Shown here: positions 29,180 through 37,334 of the stretch, piece by piece
How the letters are laid out: each line of letters starts with the position of its first letter
Position numbering within the stretch: position 1 is the stretch's first letter
Assembly (NCBI RefSeq): GCF_029868625.1
Contig: NZ_JARWOJ010000167.1
Location: 1-39,926, forward strand
Length of the DNA: 39,926 nucleotides
Reading direction: 5' to 3'
Source: Nocardia neocaledoniensis
Lineage (GTDB): Bacteria > Actinomycetota > Actinomycetes > Mycobacteriales > Mycobacteriaceae
Made by a program: the position numbers and the translations under genes
Notes under the pieces: model-generated
Told to the model about the DNA's origin: nothing
Databases searched by the model: none
What the model saw: the letters and a program-made list of their open reading frames with translations, nothing else

Positions 29180-30136
29180 TCACAGCCCGCGCCTCCGGTC
29201 GGCCTTGGCCCGCATCTCCGCCGCGGCGGCCTCCATCTCCGGGGTCACGCGGAAGTGCCCGCCCCAGGAGTTGAGATCGCCCTCGGCGTAGACCGGTTCG
29301 GGCAGGATCTGCCGCAGCAGCGGCTCGGGCATGCCGCGGCGCTTCCATTCGCGCGGATAGCCGAGGGAGACCTCCTCGAACCGGACACCGTCGTAGTAGG
29401 TCGTGCGCGGGATGTGCAGATGACCGTAGACCGAGCACACCACGTTGTAGCTGGTGTGCCAGTCGGCGGTGAGATCGGTGCCGCACCACAGCGAGAACTC
29501 GGGGTAGAACAGGATGTCGGTGGGCTGGCGGACCAACGGGAAGTGGTTCACCATGACCAGCGGAGTGTCCGGCTCCAGCGCGTCGAGACGGCGCTGGGTG
29601 TACTGCACGCGGGCGTGGCACCAGGCGTCCCGGGTCAGGTACGGGTCAGGGGCCAGCAGGAACTCGTCGGTCGCGACCACATTGCGCTCGCGCGCCACGG
29701 CCAGGCCCTCGGTCTTGGTCGAGGTGCCCGCGGGCAGCCACGAGTAGTCGTAGAGCAGGAACATCGGCGCGATGGTGACGCGGCCGCCGTACCGCTCGGC
29801 GCCGGAGCCGGTCCACACCGGGAACGGGTCCTCGGGGGTGACGACGTCGAGGTCGCGGCACATCGCCACGAGGTACTCGTAGCGGGCGGCGCCGTGCATC
29901 TGCACCGGGTCCTTGGGCGTGGTCCACAGCTCGTGGTTGCCCGGCACCCAGATGACCTTGGCGAATCGTTGCCGCAGCAGATCCAGCGCCCACCGGACCT
30001 CGTCGGCCTTCTCGCCCACGTCACCGGCGACGATCAGCCAATCCTCCGGCGAATCCGGCTGGATCTGCTCCACGACCGGCTTGTTGCCCTGATGTCCCAC
30101 GTGCACATCACTGACCGCCATCAACTTCGGAATCAC
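29180..30136 (-). CDS. Calcineurin-like metallophosphoesterase (Rv2795c-type)
   Basis: A ~318-residue predicted hydrolase closely similar to mycobacterial Rv2795c, encoded next to pptT there as here. The metal-binding signatures of the family are all present: SDVHVGH, VAGDVGE, VPGNHELW, MVNHFP and VYGHLHIPR. In mycobacteria the neighbour of PptT has been linked to PptT function (PptH, a hydrolase that removes phosphopantetheine from carrier proteins), so this protein may reverse the loading done by PptT. That role is inferred from homology. The start is uncertain: GTG 30136 is taken, GTG 30154 is an alternative; neither has a good ribosome binding site. Confidence 0.93.
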   Translation of the reverse strand: MIPKLMAVSDVHVGHQGNKPVVEQIQPDSPEDWLIVAGDVGEKADEVRWALDLLRQRFAKVIWVPGNHELWTTPKDPVQMHGAARYEYLVAMCRDLDVVTPEDPFPVWTGSGAERYGGRVTIAPMFLLYDYSWLPAGTSTKTEGLAVARERNVVATDEFLLAPDPYLTRDAWCHARVQYTQRRLDALEPDTPLVMVNHFPLVRQPTDILFYPEFSLWCGTDLTADWHTSYNVVCSVYGHLHIPRTTYYDGVRFEEVSLGYPREWKRRGMPEPLLRQILPEPVYAEGDLNSWGGHFRVTPEMEAAAAEMRAKADRRRGL

Positions 30137-30194
30137 CTGTCCACAGTGGCACACCCGCGCGCGGGACCGGCCGTGGGTCGCCGTTGCGGCCGTG

Positions 30195-30491
30195 TCACGC
30201 CCCTTCGGCGACGAGCAGGTCCAACAGTCCGGGGAAGCGGGCGTCGAGGTCGGCGCGGCGCAGGGCGACGGTGCTGCGGTTGCCGTAGTCGATCTGCCGA
30301 ACCAGACCCGCCTGGCGCAGCACCCGGAAATGGTGGGTGCGCGTCGCCTTCGTCACCGGGAGGTCGAAGGAGGAGCAGCTGCGGTCGCCGTCGGTGTGGT
30401 CCAGTGCCAGCAGGGTGATCACCCGGCGGCGCAACGGATCGGCGAGTGCGGCCAGAACCGTGCCCAATTCCAGTTCGGGTTCTTCCGCCAT
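30195..30491 (-). CDS. ArsR/SmtB-family transcriptional regulator
   Basis: A 98-residue winged-helix repressor. Recognisable segments are LAALADPLRRRVITLLA, followed by TKATRTHHFRVLRQAGLVRQI for the recognition helix and wing. The Cys-containing metal-binding signature of ArsR (CVC) is missing and only one Cys (SCSS) is present, so it may sense a non-metal signal. The ATG has GGAGG 5 bases upstream. It is transcribed away from the monooxygenase gene, and the shared promoter region has two matching operator-like sites, so autoregulation and control of the neighbour are likely. Confidence 0.93.
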   Translation of the reverse strand: MAEEPELELGTVLAALADPLRRRVITLLALDHTDGDRSCSSFDLPVTKATRTHHFRVLRQAGLVRQIDYGNRSTVALRRADLDARFPGLLDLLVAEGA

Positions 30492-30502
30492 GACACCTCC
30501 GT

Positions 30503-30526
30503 TAGGTACGACTTGCATCATACCTA
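30503..30526. promoter_or_regulatory. Operator-like site 1 (AGGTA-N12-TACCT)
   Basis: TAGGTA and TACCTA form an inverted repeat with a 12-base spacer. It covers the -10 of arsR (TATGAT, 30517-30522 on the minus strand) and the -35 of the divergent gene. Most likely it is an ArsR-dimer site. Confidence 0.7.
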
Positions 30527-30541
30527 CCGGACCTTTACGGT
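30513..30541 (+). promoter_or_regulatory. Promoter of the monooxygenase gene
   Basis: TTGCAT (30513-30518) and TACGGT (30536-30541) are separated by 17 bases, a good sigma-70-type arrangement. The predicted start near 30548 falls in operator site 2, and the -35 lies in site 1. Confidence 0.55.
30517..30522 (-). promoter_or_regulatory. -10 element of arsR
   Basis: TATGAT on the minus strand is a near-perfect -10, ~26 bases upstream of the ATG and inside operator site 1. The -35 is weak. Confidence 0.5.
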
Positions 30542-30546
30542 CGGGC

Positions 30547-30568
30547 AGGTACGACGACGACCATACCT
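30547..30568. promoter_or_regulatory. Operator-like site 2 (AGGTA-N12-TACCT)
   Basis: A second inverted repeat with the same arms and the same 12-base spacer as site 1, centred 43 bases away (about four helical turns). It lies over the expected transcription start of the monooxygenase gene. Confidence 0.7.
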
Positions 30569-30578
30569 AGGAGCTCTC

Positions 30579-30886
30579 GTGACCGATACCTTCGCCCTGA
30601 TGGGCTTCGCGCACCCCAAGCCCGAACGCCGCGACGAACTCCGCGAACTGCTGCTCTCGTTCGTCGAACCCACCCGCGCCGAGGAGGCTGCCTCGAGTAC
30701 CACGTCCATGTCGACAGCGCCGACCCGTCGGTGTTCGCGTTCTACGAGGTGTGGCGCAGCCGCGCGGATCTGGACGAGCACCTCGCGCTGCCGCACATGC
30801 GCGAGTTCTGGGAGTCGCGCATGGACTACCTGAGCCGCGACCTCGACATCCGCTTCATCGACATGCTCAGCCCGTATCCGCGCTGA
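30579..30886 (+). pseudogene. Antibiotic-biosynthesis-type monooxygenase (ABM), 1-base frameshift
   Basis: The gene starts at GTG 30579 with GGAG 5 bases upstream and reads VTDTFALMGFAHPKPERRDE in frame 1. From about 30686 the family-like sequence continues in another frame: CLEYHVHVDSADPSVFAFYEVW, ending LSPYPR with TGA at 30884-30886. One missing base, most likely a G in GAGGAGG at 30681-30687, restores a 102-residue protein with the ABM/YgiN fold signature. Such small proteins oxidise quinols or act in redox stress responses. The lesion may be a sequencing error or a genuine frameshift. It is divergent from arsR and converges on the lipase gene with a 5-base gap. Confidence 0.85.
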
Positions 30887-30891
30887 GGGGA

Positions 30892-32034
30892 TCAGGCGTC
30901 GAACAGGCCGGCGACGAAGGACAGCACGCGCGGCCGGGCCTGCGCGTCGATCTCGGGATGGCCGCCGGGGTACTGGCCGAACTCCACCGCCGTCCCCGAG
31001 GCCCGCATCTGGGCGAGCAGGGCGTAGCTCATCGGCAGTGGGACCACCGTGTCGGCGGCGCCGTGCACGATCAGGATCGGCTGCCGATAGCCGACGGTGG
31101 GCACCACCATGTAATCGCGCAGGGCCGCGCCGACGCCCTCGGCCTCCACCGGGCGCGCCAGCAGCGAGCCGATCGACGCGCCGTCGACCACGTCGCCGAA
31201 ATCCTCGACGCAGCTGGTGGCGATCGCGTCGACGACCGCGCGGCCGCGCGGGCTGAGCAGGCCGTTCACGTCCAGGTCGGGGCGGGTCGCGCGCAGTCCG
31301 GCGAGGATGCCGGCGAACGGGCCGACCAGCTCGTCGACGATCGGCAGATTCGGGACGCGTGGGTCGAGCCGGGACAGGATCTGCTCGAAGTTCGATTCCG
31401 GCGCCAGGGCGACGGTGCCGCGGAAATCCAGTTCCGGCGCGTAGTCCCCGGCAAGATTGCCGGTGCCGAGCGCGGCGTGCCCGCCCTGCGAGCCGCCGAC
31501 CACGGCCCAGGTCTTCGACAGGCCCGGTTCCGCCGCGCGGGCGGCGCGGACGAGGTCGATCGTGGCCGTGGCCTCGGTGCGGGTGTGCAGGTACGGGTGC
31601 ACGGTGTCGGATCCGGCGGACAGCCCGAGGTAGTCCGGCGCGACCACGGCCCAGCCCCGGTCCAGGAACGATTGCAGCAGCGGGCGCTCGTGCACCGCCT
31701 TGTTCGTGGTGATGCCGCACTGCGGGCCGAGGCCGCTGGTGCCGTGGTCCCACGCGACGATCGGATAGCCGCCCGCGGGCGCGGGCGTGTCCGGCAGCAG
31801 GACGAGCCCGGCGCCGTTGATGAGTCCGCCGGTGGGCCCCTCGGTGCGGTAGTCGACGATCGCCGCGCGCGACCAGTCACCCCATCCGGCGGGCTGTTCG
31901 AGGTGCCCGAGCAGCGCGCCGGCGCCCTCGGGTGCCGCTTGCGCCGCGGGAACACCGATCCCGGCCCCCGCCAGCAGGACCGCGGCGCCCGTCACCAACC
32001 GCAGACCGATACCCCTGGACATCACGCCACGCAC
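30892..32034 (-). CDS. Secreted alpha/beta hydrolase, lipase (LIP) family
   Basis: A ~380-residue predicted secreted lipase or esterase. The N-terminal ~30 residues form a cleavable signal peptide (LRLVTGAAVLLAGAGIGVPAAQA). The catalytic triad candidates are Ser in GGSQGGH (nucleophile elbow), Asp in HGAADTVVP and His in PGGHPEID. Organisation matches secretory lipases acting on acylglycerols or other esters outside the cell. I prefer GTG 32034 because GGAGG lies 7 bases upstream; the ATG at 32022 lies too far from it. It is separated from the upstream MATE gene by ~90 bases. Confidence 0.92.
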   Translation of the reverse strand: MRGVMSRGIGLRLVTGAAVLLAGAGIGVPAAQAAPEGAGALLGHLEQPAGWGDWSRAAIVDYRTEGPTGGLINGAGLVLLPDTPAPAGGYPIVAWDHGTSGLGPQCGITTNKAVHERPLLQSFLDRGWAVVAPDYLGLSAGSDTVHPYLHTRTEATATIDLVRAARAAEPGLSKTWAVVGGSQGGHAALGTGNLAGDYAPELDFRGTVALAPESNFEQILSRLDPRVPNLPIVDELVGPFAGILAGLRATRPDLDVNGLLSPRGRAVVDAIATSCVEDFGDVVDGASIGSLLARPVEAEGVGAALRDYMVVPTVGYRQPILIVHGAADTVVPLPMSYALLAQMRASGTAVEFGQYPGGHPEIDAQARPRVLSFVAGLFDA

Positions 32035-32124
32035 TGCTCCGCCTCCATCACCGGCTCGAAGTCGACCGTTCCGACGGTAGTGCGCCCGGGCGATCGAGGC
32101 CCCGGGTGTGACGAGCGCCACTTT

Positions 32125-33471
32125 CTACGCCGCGCCGCGCGGGACGTCGGCGCCGACCCTTGCCCAGCGGCCGGAGCGGGCTCTGGCGACCACCGCGAGC
32201 AGGCGCAGCAGCATGAACGCGACCAGTCCGGACCAGATGCCCGCCACGCCCCAGTCGAAGACGAGCGAGAGCCAGATCAGCGGCAGGAATCCGACCAGGG
32301 CGGCGGCGAGGGTGGCGGTGCGCAGGAAGGCGGCGTCGCCCGCGCCGAGCAGCACGCCGTCGAGGGCGAAGACCGCGCCCGCCACCGGGATCATGGCGAC
32401 GAAGAACCACCAGATGACGTGGGTGCGGTCGAGGACCTGGGCGTCGCCGGTGAACAGCAACGGGATCACGCCGGCGCCCGCGGCGAAGGCCGCGGCCAGG
32501 AGCAGGGCGAAGATCTCCGACCAGCCGGTGACGCGGCGCGCGATCCCCTTGGCGGCGCGCGCGTTGCCCCCGCCGAGCGCCGCCCCGACGAGTGTCTGCG
32601 CGGCGATCGCCAGCGAATCCAGCGTCAGTGCCAGGAAATTCCACAGCTGCAGCACCAGCTGATGGGCGGCGACCGAGGCCGCGCCGAAGCGCGCGGCCAC
32701 CGAGGCCGCCGAGACGAAGCACACCTGGAACGAGAGGCTGCGCACGATGAGATCGCGGCCGAGCACCAACTGCGCCCGCATCACGGAAGGGCGTGGCCGT
32801 AACGACACCCGTTCCCGCAGGAGCGCGTACACGAACAGACCACCCGAGACGAGCTGACCGGCCACATTGGCCACCGCCGAGCCCGCGAGTTCCAGGCGCG
32901 GCGCGCCGAGCAACCCGTACACCAGTACGGGGCACAGCAGCGCCGAGAGGGCCAGGCCCGCGACCACGTACATCAGCGGCCTGCGCACATCCTGGACGCC
33001 GCGCATCCAGCCGTTGCCCGCCATCGACAGCAGGATCAGCGGCACCCCGAACAGGGCGATCCGCACCCAGATCAGCGCTTCCCCGGCGATCTCGCCTCCT
33101 CCGGCGATCGCCGCGCACAGCGGCCCCGCGAACACCTGCACGACCACCAGGATCAGCACTCCGATCGCGAGTCCCACCCAGCTGGCCTGGATGCCCTCCT
33201 CGACCGCACCGGCCCGGTCCCCCGCGCCGTGCCTGCGCGCGGCCCGCGCCGTCGTGCCGTAGGACAGGAAGGTGAGCTGCGTGCTCACCGTCCCGACGAT
33301 CACGCCACCGACCGCGAGACCGGCCAGCGCCAACGCCCCCAGCCGACCGATGATCGCCATGTCGAACAGCAGATACAGCGGTTCGGCCACCAGCACGCCG
33401 AGCGTCGGCAACGCGATCCCGAGAATCCGCCGCGGCCCGACCTCGGCCTCCCGATCAACCGTGGCACTCAC
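32125..33471 (-). CDS. dinF: MATE-family efflux transporter (DinF-like)
   Basis: A 448-residue polytopic membrane protein with about 12 hydrophobic segments in two repeated halves, as expected for MATE exporters that expel cationic compounds in exchange for H+ or Na+. It resembles mycobacterial DinF (Rv2836c), which in Mycobacterium also lies near nrnA and rbfA. The start is GTG 33471 with GGAGGG 6 bases upstream. Its substrate is unknown; export of the synthetase product is possible but nothing here shows it. Confidence 0.93.
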   Translation of the reverse strand: MSATVDREAEVGPRRILGIALPTLGVLVAEPLYLLFDMAIIGRLGALALAGLAVGGVIVGTVSTQLTFLSYGTTARAARRHGAGDRAGAVEEGIQASWVGLAIGVLILVVVQVFAGPLCAAIAGGGEIAGEALIWVRIALFGVPLILLSMAGNGWMRGVQDVRRPLMYVVAGLALSALLCPVLVYGLLGAPRLELAGSAVANVAGQLVSGGLFVYALLRERVSLRPRPSVMRAQLVLGRDLIVRSLSFQVCFVSAASVAARFGAASVAAHQLVLQLWNFLALTLDSLAIAAQTLVGAALGGGNARAAKGIARRVTGWSEIFALLLAAAFAAGAGVIPLLFTGDAQVLDRTHVIWWFFVAMIPVAGAVFALDGVLLGAGDAAFLRTATLAAALVGFLPLIWLSLVFDWGVAGIWSGLVAFMLLRLLAVVARARSGRWARVGADVPRGAA

Positions 33472-33922
33472 GCCCGTCCCTCCCGTCTCGGAGCGCCTTC
33501 CGCGCCGCGTCCGCCGATGGTCGCATATGGCACCGACGTGAAGTCGGCACCGCGACCTGACAGGGCCACAAGCGTGCTGTTCGCGCTCGGCACGCTGCGG
33601 GCCTGGTCGGCGTCGCGTGGGCGATGCCCTCTGGCGACCGGCCTCCGGGCGTCGCCGGCCCGATCGGGGCTGGGCTGGGCGAAGCGGGTGCGCGGCGGCC
33701 GGAAGACGGTGCGCCCGCTACCCACCGCCACGGCGCACGGGATCAGGTCCAGCCCGGCAACGCGAGCGTGCCCGCGGCTGGTCGGCATGCACACGACTGT
33801 CCGATTCGGGCGAAGTCGTGCGCGAGGGGCGGCGAAGCGGCACTATTGGTCACTCGCCCAGCTTCGGTCCGCCCGGCCTCGCCGGGCGATCCGGCGGACA
33901 CCGACGCACCGAGGACACGACG
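33472..33922. other. Intergenic region between MATE and MFS genes
   Basis: About 450 bases between divergent transporter genes. Several frames are open, as expected at this G+C, but none has a convincing start site or family-like sequence. I see no tRNA or clear operator. Promoters for both genes should lie here. Confidence 0.5.
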
Positions 33923-35263
33923 ATGGCGAATCGATGGCGACTGATCACGGCGTTCGCCCTGGTCGGCGCGGCCACCCAGCTGGTGTGGCTCACCTACGCG
34001 CCGGTGACCACGGTGGCCGCCGCGCACTTCGGCGTCTCCGAAGCCGCCGTGGGCTGGCTGGCGAACATGTTCCCGCTGCTCTACGTGGTCCTGGCGGTGC
34101 CCGCGGGCGTCCTGCTCGACCGCTGGTTCCGGCCCGCGCTGATCGCGGGCGCGGTCCTGACCGCAATCGGCGCCGATCTGCGCCTGCTGCACGACGGATT
34201 CGCCGTGGCGCTGCTCGGACAAACCGTCGTCGCGGTGGCCCAGCCGCTCGTGCTCAACGCGATCACGGGGATCGCCGGGCACTACCTCGGCGAGAAGGAC
34301 CGGGCCACCGGGATCGCCGTCGGTACTGCCAGTACCTTCGCGGGTATGGCCGCGGCCTTCGTCCTCGGCGCGATCTTCCCCGGCGAGCATCAGCTGGGGA
34401 CACTGACCGCACTCGGCGCCGGATTCGCGACCGTGGCGGCCGTGCTGCTCACGCTCGAACTACTGCGGGCCGGGCGAATGTCCGAAGGCCGATCCCCGGC
34501 CGTACTCCCCGCCGTGAGCGCCGACTCGGCCGCAGCCGCGCAGCTCACCACCGGCAGCCTCGCCGCGGCGAATTTCGCCCCTGGTGAGTCGGCCGATCCC
34601 GCACCGGGCTCCGACTCCGCACAGGGCGCGCCCGCTGTCCCCGGCACGGACGCGTTCGGCGGTACGGCGGCGGGCGTGGGCTCCCCGCTGACGGTCCTGC
34701 GTGCGACCCTGCGCGACCGCTACGTGCGCCGGCTGTGCGCCGCGGTGTTCTTCCCCTTCGGCACCTTCGTCGCCCTCGCCACCTACGGCCAGGCGCTGCT
34801 CGAACCGGCCGGCGTGAGCGCCGACGCCGCGAGTGTCGCCCTGCTGATCAATGTCGTGGCGGGCGTGCTGGGATGTGCGGTCGTGCCGGTGGCCGTGCTG
34901 CGGCGCGGCGCCGAACTGCCCGCGGTCATGGTCGGGCTCACGGCCAGCGCCCTCGCCTGTCTGCTCGTCGCCGTGGCGCCCGGTCTCGCTACCGGTTTCC
35001 TGGCCTTCGTCCTGATCGGTCTCACGCTGCTGCCCGCGCTGCCGATCGTGCTCGCCATGGCCGAACGGCACACCGGGACGGCGGAGGGTACGGCGGCTGG
35101 TCTGATCTGGATGTCGGGCAACCTCGGCGGTCTGGTCGTCGCCGGCGCCACCGGTCTGCTGGTCGACCTTCCGGCACTGGCCTTCGGATTGTGCGGGGCG
35201 GCAACGCTTCTCGGCGTGCCCATGGTCCGGCTGCTGCGGCCCGAACCGGTCCCGATGAGCTGA
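33923..35263 (+). CDS. MFS transporter
   Basis: A 446-residue major facilitator protein with hydrophobic segments arranged as six plus six. The loop between transmembrane segments 2 and 3 reads PAGVLLDRWFRPALIAGA, matching the MFS motif-A region. A ~70-residue hydrophilic loop rich in Ala, Ser and Pro separates the halves. The ATG at 33923 has GAGGA 9 bases upstream; the frame is open further upstream but that sequence is Arg-rich and not membrane-like. Substrate unknown. It converges on nrnA with ~110 bases between. Confidence 0.92.
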   Translation: MANRWRLITAFALVGAATQLVWLTYAPVTTVAAAHFGVSEAAVGWLANMFPLLYVVLAVPAGVLLDRWFRPALIAGAVLTAIGADLRLLHDGFAVALLGQTVVAVAQPLVLNAITGIAGHYLGEKDRATGIAVGTASTFAGMAAAFVLGAIFPGEHQLGTLTALGAGFATVAAVLLTLELLRAGRMSEGRSPAVLPAVSADSAAAAQLTTGSLAAANFAPGESADPAPGSDSAQGAPAVPGTDAFGGTAAGVGSPLTVLRATLRDRYVRRLCAAVFFPFGTFVALATYGQALLEPAGVSADAASVALLINVVAGVLGCAVVPVAVLRRGAELPAVMVGLTASALACLLVAVAPGLATGFLAFVLIGLTLLPALPIVLAMAERHTGTAEGTAAGLIWMSGNLGGLVVAGATGLLVDLPALAFGLCGAATLLGVPMVRLLRPEPVPMS

Positions 35264-35373
35264 TCGTCACGTCGATCGCGCCCCGGCCGTGGTCACGCAT
35301 CTCGTCGCGGGCACCGACCGGATCCAGCGCCCGCCGCTCGGGAAGCCCGACACGCTCGCGGAGAATCCGCCCG

Positions 35374-36372
35374 TCAGCCCAGGACGGCGATCAGCGCGCG
35401 CACCACATCGCCTGCGCTCCCGTACGTGGTGTAGCCCGCGGCGAAGCGGTGGCCGCCGCCGCCGAACGTGCCTGCGACCGCGGCGACGTCGACGCCGTCG
35501 CCCGCGCCCGGCGCCGAATCACGCGAGCGCAGGGACACGGTCCAGCGGTCGTTCTGCCCGCGGGACTCCTTGAAGACGGCCGCGATGCCCGCCTCCGAGG
35601 TGGTGCGGACGACGTCGATCACGCTCTCCACCTCCTCCGGGCCGACATCGTGGGTGTCGGCCGCGCGCACGAGCGCGTACACCAGCCCGACTCCGGCGGC
35701 CGAGGGCACGACCACGGCCGAGGCGAGGACCTTCGACAGCATCGGCAACCACGAGAACGGATGGGTGTCGAGCAGCACGCGGGTGATCTCGGTGCCGTCG
35801 ATACCGGTGGCGAGCAGCCGCTCGGCCAGCCCGTGCGACCCGGGCCGGGCCCACCGGAACGAGCCGGTATCGGTGACCAGACCCGCGAACAGGCAGTGCG
35901 CGATCTCCGCGTCGATCGGCACGCCCCACGCGTCGAGCAGCCGGGTGACGAGTTCGGTCGTCGAGGCGGCGGTCTCGTCGATCAGGTCGACGGTGCCGAA
36001 GCCTTCGTTGGCGCGGTGATGGTCGATCACCAGCGTGGACGACGCACCGGGTAACCGGTCGGCGAGCGCACCGAGCCTGCTGCGGGCACCGCAATCGACC
36101 ACGATCAGCAGGTCGACCTCGAGCGGCACCTCGGCGGCGGGCACCAGGTGTTCGATGCCGGGCAGGGTGCGCAGCGAAGCGGGCAGCTCGGCCGGCTCGG
36201 CGAACGACACCGTCACCGGCACGCCGCGCCGGTCCAGCGCCAGCGCCAGGGCCAGCCCGGAGCCGATGGTGTCGGCATCGGGCTGCACGTGACACAGCAC
36301 CGTCACCGAACGCGCCGCCGCCAGCACGGCGACGGCCGCGTCCAGGACGGTCGCGTCGCGCACGCTCGTCAT
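35374..36372 (-). CDS. nrnA: DHH/DHHA1 phosphoesterase, NrnA/CnpB type
   Basis: A 332-residue phosphodiesterase that degrades short oligoribonucleotides and, in mycobacteria (Rv2837c), cyclic di-AMP. DHH-family motifs are visible: CHVQPDADTIGSG, LIVVDCGA, LVIDHHRANE and, in the DHHA1 part, FGGGGHRFAAGY. The start at ATG 36372 matches the N-terminal length of the mycobacterial protein; ATG 36423 is an alternative, and neither has a clear ribosome binding site. It follows rbfA by ~110 bases on the same strand, the standard actinobacterial order. Confidence 0.94.
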   Translation of the reverse strand: MTSVRDATVLDAAVAVLAAARSVTVLCHVQPDADTIGSGLALALALDRRGVPVTVSFAEPAELPASLRTLPGIEHLVPAAEVPLEVDLLIVVDCGARSRLGALADRLPGASSTLVIDHHRANEGFGTVDLIDETAASTTELVTRLLDAWGVPIDAEIAHCLFAGLVTDTGSFRWARPGSHGLAERLLATGIDGTEITRVLLDTHPFSWLPMLSKVLASAVVVPSAAGVGLVYALVRAADTHDVGPEEVESVIDVVRTTSEAGIAAVFKESRGQNDRWTVSLRSRDSAPGAGDGVDVAAVAGTFGGGGHRFAAGYTTYGSAGDVVRALIAVLG

Positions 36373-36485
36373 GCGGGATCGATTCGGCAGGCCACACGAG
36401 CTACCGGCCACGCGCGCAGGCATGCCCGGGCACGCCGCGTAGCCACACCGACCACCGACGCCGGGCCCTGACCGCTCATGCCGGG

Positions 36486-36935
36486 CTACTCGTCGCCGTC
36501 GTCGTCGCGATCGGACTTGTACGGGTCCGCCTCACCGGCGTGGGTGGCGTTGGCCGCGACCTTGGCGACCTCGTCGTCGATGGCGCGCGCCCTGGCCAGC
36601 AGTTCCTCCATCTCGCGCGCCGCGTCGGGCACCGTGTCCAGCGTGAACGACAGGATCGGCGTGAACTTCACGCCGGTTCCCGCACCCACCTTGGACCGCA
36701 GCACGCCCTTGGCCGCGTCCAGACCGGCGGCCGCGGCCGCGTAGTCGGGTTCGGTGTCGAGCGTCTCGCCCATCACCGTGTAGAACACCGTCGCCTCACG
36801 CAGGTCGCCGGTCACCTTGGCATCGGTGACGGTGACGAACCGCAGCCGCGGATCCTTGATCTCGTACTCGATCGCGGTGGCCACGATCGAGGAAATCCGC
36901 TTGGCGAGTCGGCGTGCCCTGGCTTGATCCACCAT
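36486..36935 (-). CDS. rbfA: 30S ribosome-binding factor A
   Basis: A 149-residue RbfA that assists late 16S rRNA processing and 30S maturation. The KH-like core is visible ([20 protein letters not shown], then [19 protein letters not shown] and [12 protein letters not shown]), followed by an acidic C-terminal tail (DRDDDGDE). The ATG at 36935 has GGAGG 7 bases upstream. It follows the DUF503 gene by 14 bases. Confidence 0.97.
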   Translation of the reverse strand: MVDQARARRLAKRISSIVATAIEYEIKDPRLRFVTVTDAKVTGDLREATVFYTVMGETLDTEPDYAAAAAGLDAAKGVLRSKVGAGTGVKFTPILSFTLDTVPDAAREMEELLARARAIDDEVAKVAANATHAGEADPYKSDRDDDGDE

Positions 36936-36949
36936 GGCTGTACCTCCCT

Positions 36950-37243
36950 CTAGTCTTCGGGTCCGAAGATCCGGCGGCGTACTGCCAGCAACTGTAACTC
37001 CGGACGGGCGGCGACGTGCCGCTCACACTTGTCGAGCACCTCGTTCAGGTGCCCGGTTTCCGCACTGACCATGGCCACGCCGAGCAGCGCCCGGCGGTGC
37101 AGGTCCTGATCTCCGGCCTCGGCGGCGTTCACCGCGTAACGCTTCTGCAGCTCGGCCAGGATCGGGCGGATCACCGACCGCTTCTCCTTCAGCGAGTGCA
37201 CGTCACCGAGCAGTAGATCGAATTCGAGCGCACCGATGTACAG
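36950..37243 (-). CDS. DUF503 family (YlxP-like) protein, CTG start
   Basis: A small 97-residue protein of the DUF503/YlxP family, usually found between infB and rbfA; its role is unclear. Family features visible are the N-terminal strand [13 protein letters not shown], then [14 protein letters not shown] and [16 protein letters not shown]. The conserved N-terminus extends to codon 37241-37243, which is CTG, and GGAGG lies 9 bases before it; the next codon upstream but two is a stop (TGA). The later GTG at 37201 would remove the first conserved strand and has no ribosome binding site. I therefore take CTG as the start. Confidence 0.88.
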   Translation of the reverse strand: MYIGALEFDLLLGDVHSLKEKRSVIRPILAELQKRYAVNAAEAGDQDLHRRALLGVAMVSAETGHLNEVLDKCERHVAARPELQLLAVRRRIFGPED

Positions 37244-37282
37244 CGGTGCTCACCTCCTGGTAGATGGGATTCGCCCGCATGA

Positions 37283-37320
37283 CCGCACGCCGCACCCGAA
37301 GTGTCGGATGCGGCGTGCGG
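37283..37320 (-). terminator. Strong hairpin downstream of infB
   Basis: A perfect 12-base-pair stem, CCGCACGCCGCA with TGCGGCGTGCGG, continues after one mismatch with a further 4 pairs (CCGA/TCGG) around AGTG. It begins 15 bases after the infB stop. There is no U tract, so it may be an actinobacterial intrinsic terminator or a partial attenuator before DUF503-rbfA. Confidence 0.75.
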
Positions 37321-37334
37321 AACGGTGTGCGATA

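Noticed and set aside
33468..33794. A 108-codon minus-strand frame upstream of the MATE gene
   Set aside because: Overlaps the MATE start by only a few bases and its sequence looks random. The MATE start has a good ribosome binding site of its own.
35264..35373. Bidirectional terminator between the MFS and nrnA genes
   Set aside because: Short G/C complementarities only; no stem convincing enough to annotate.
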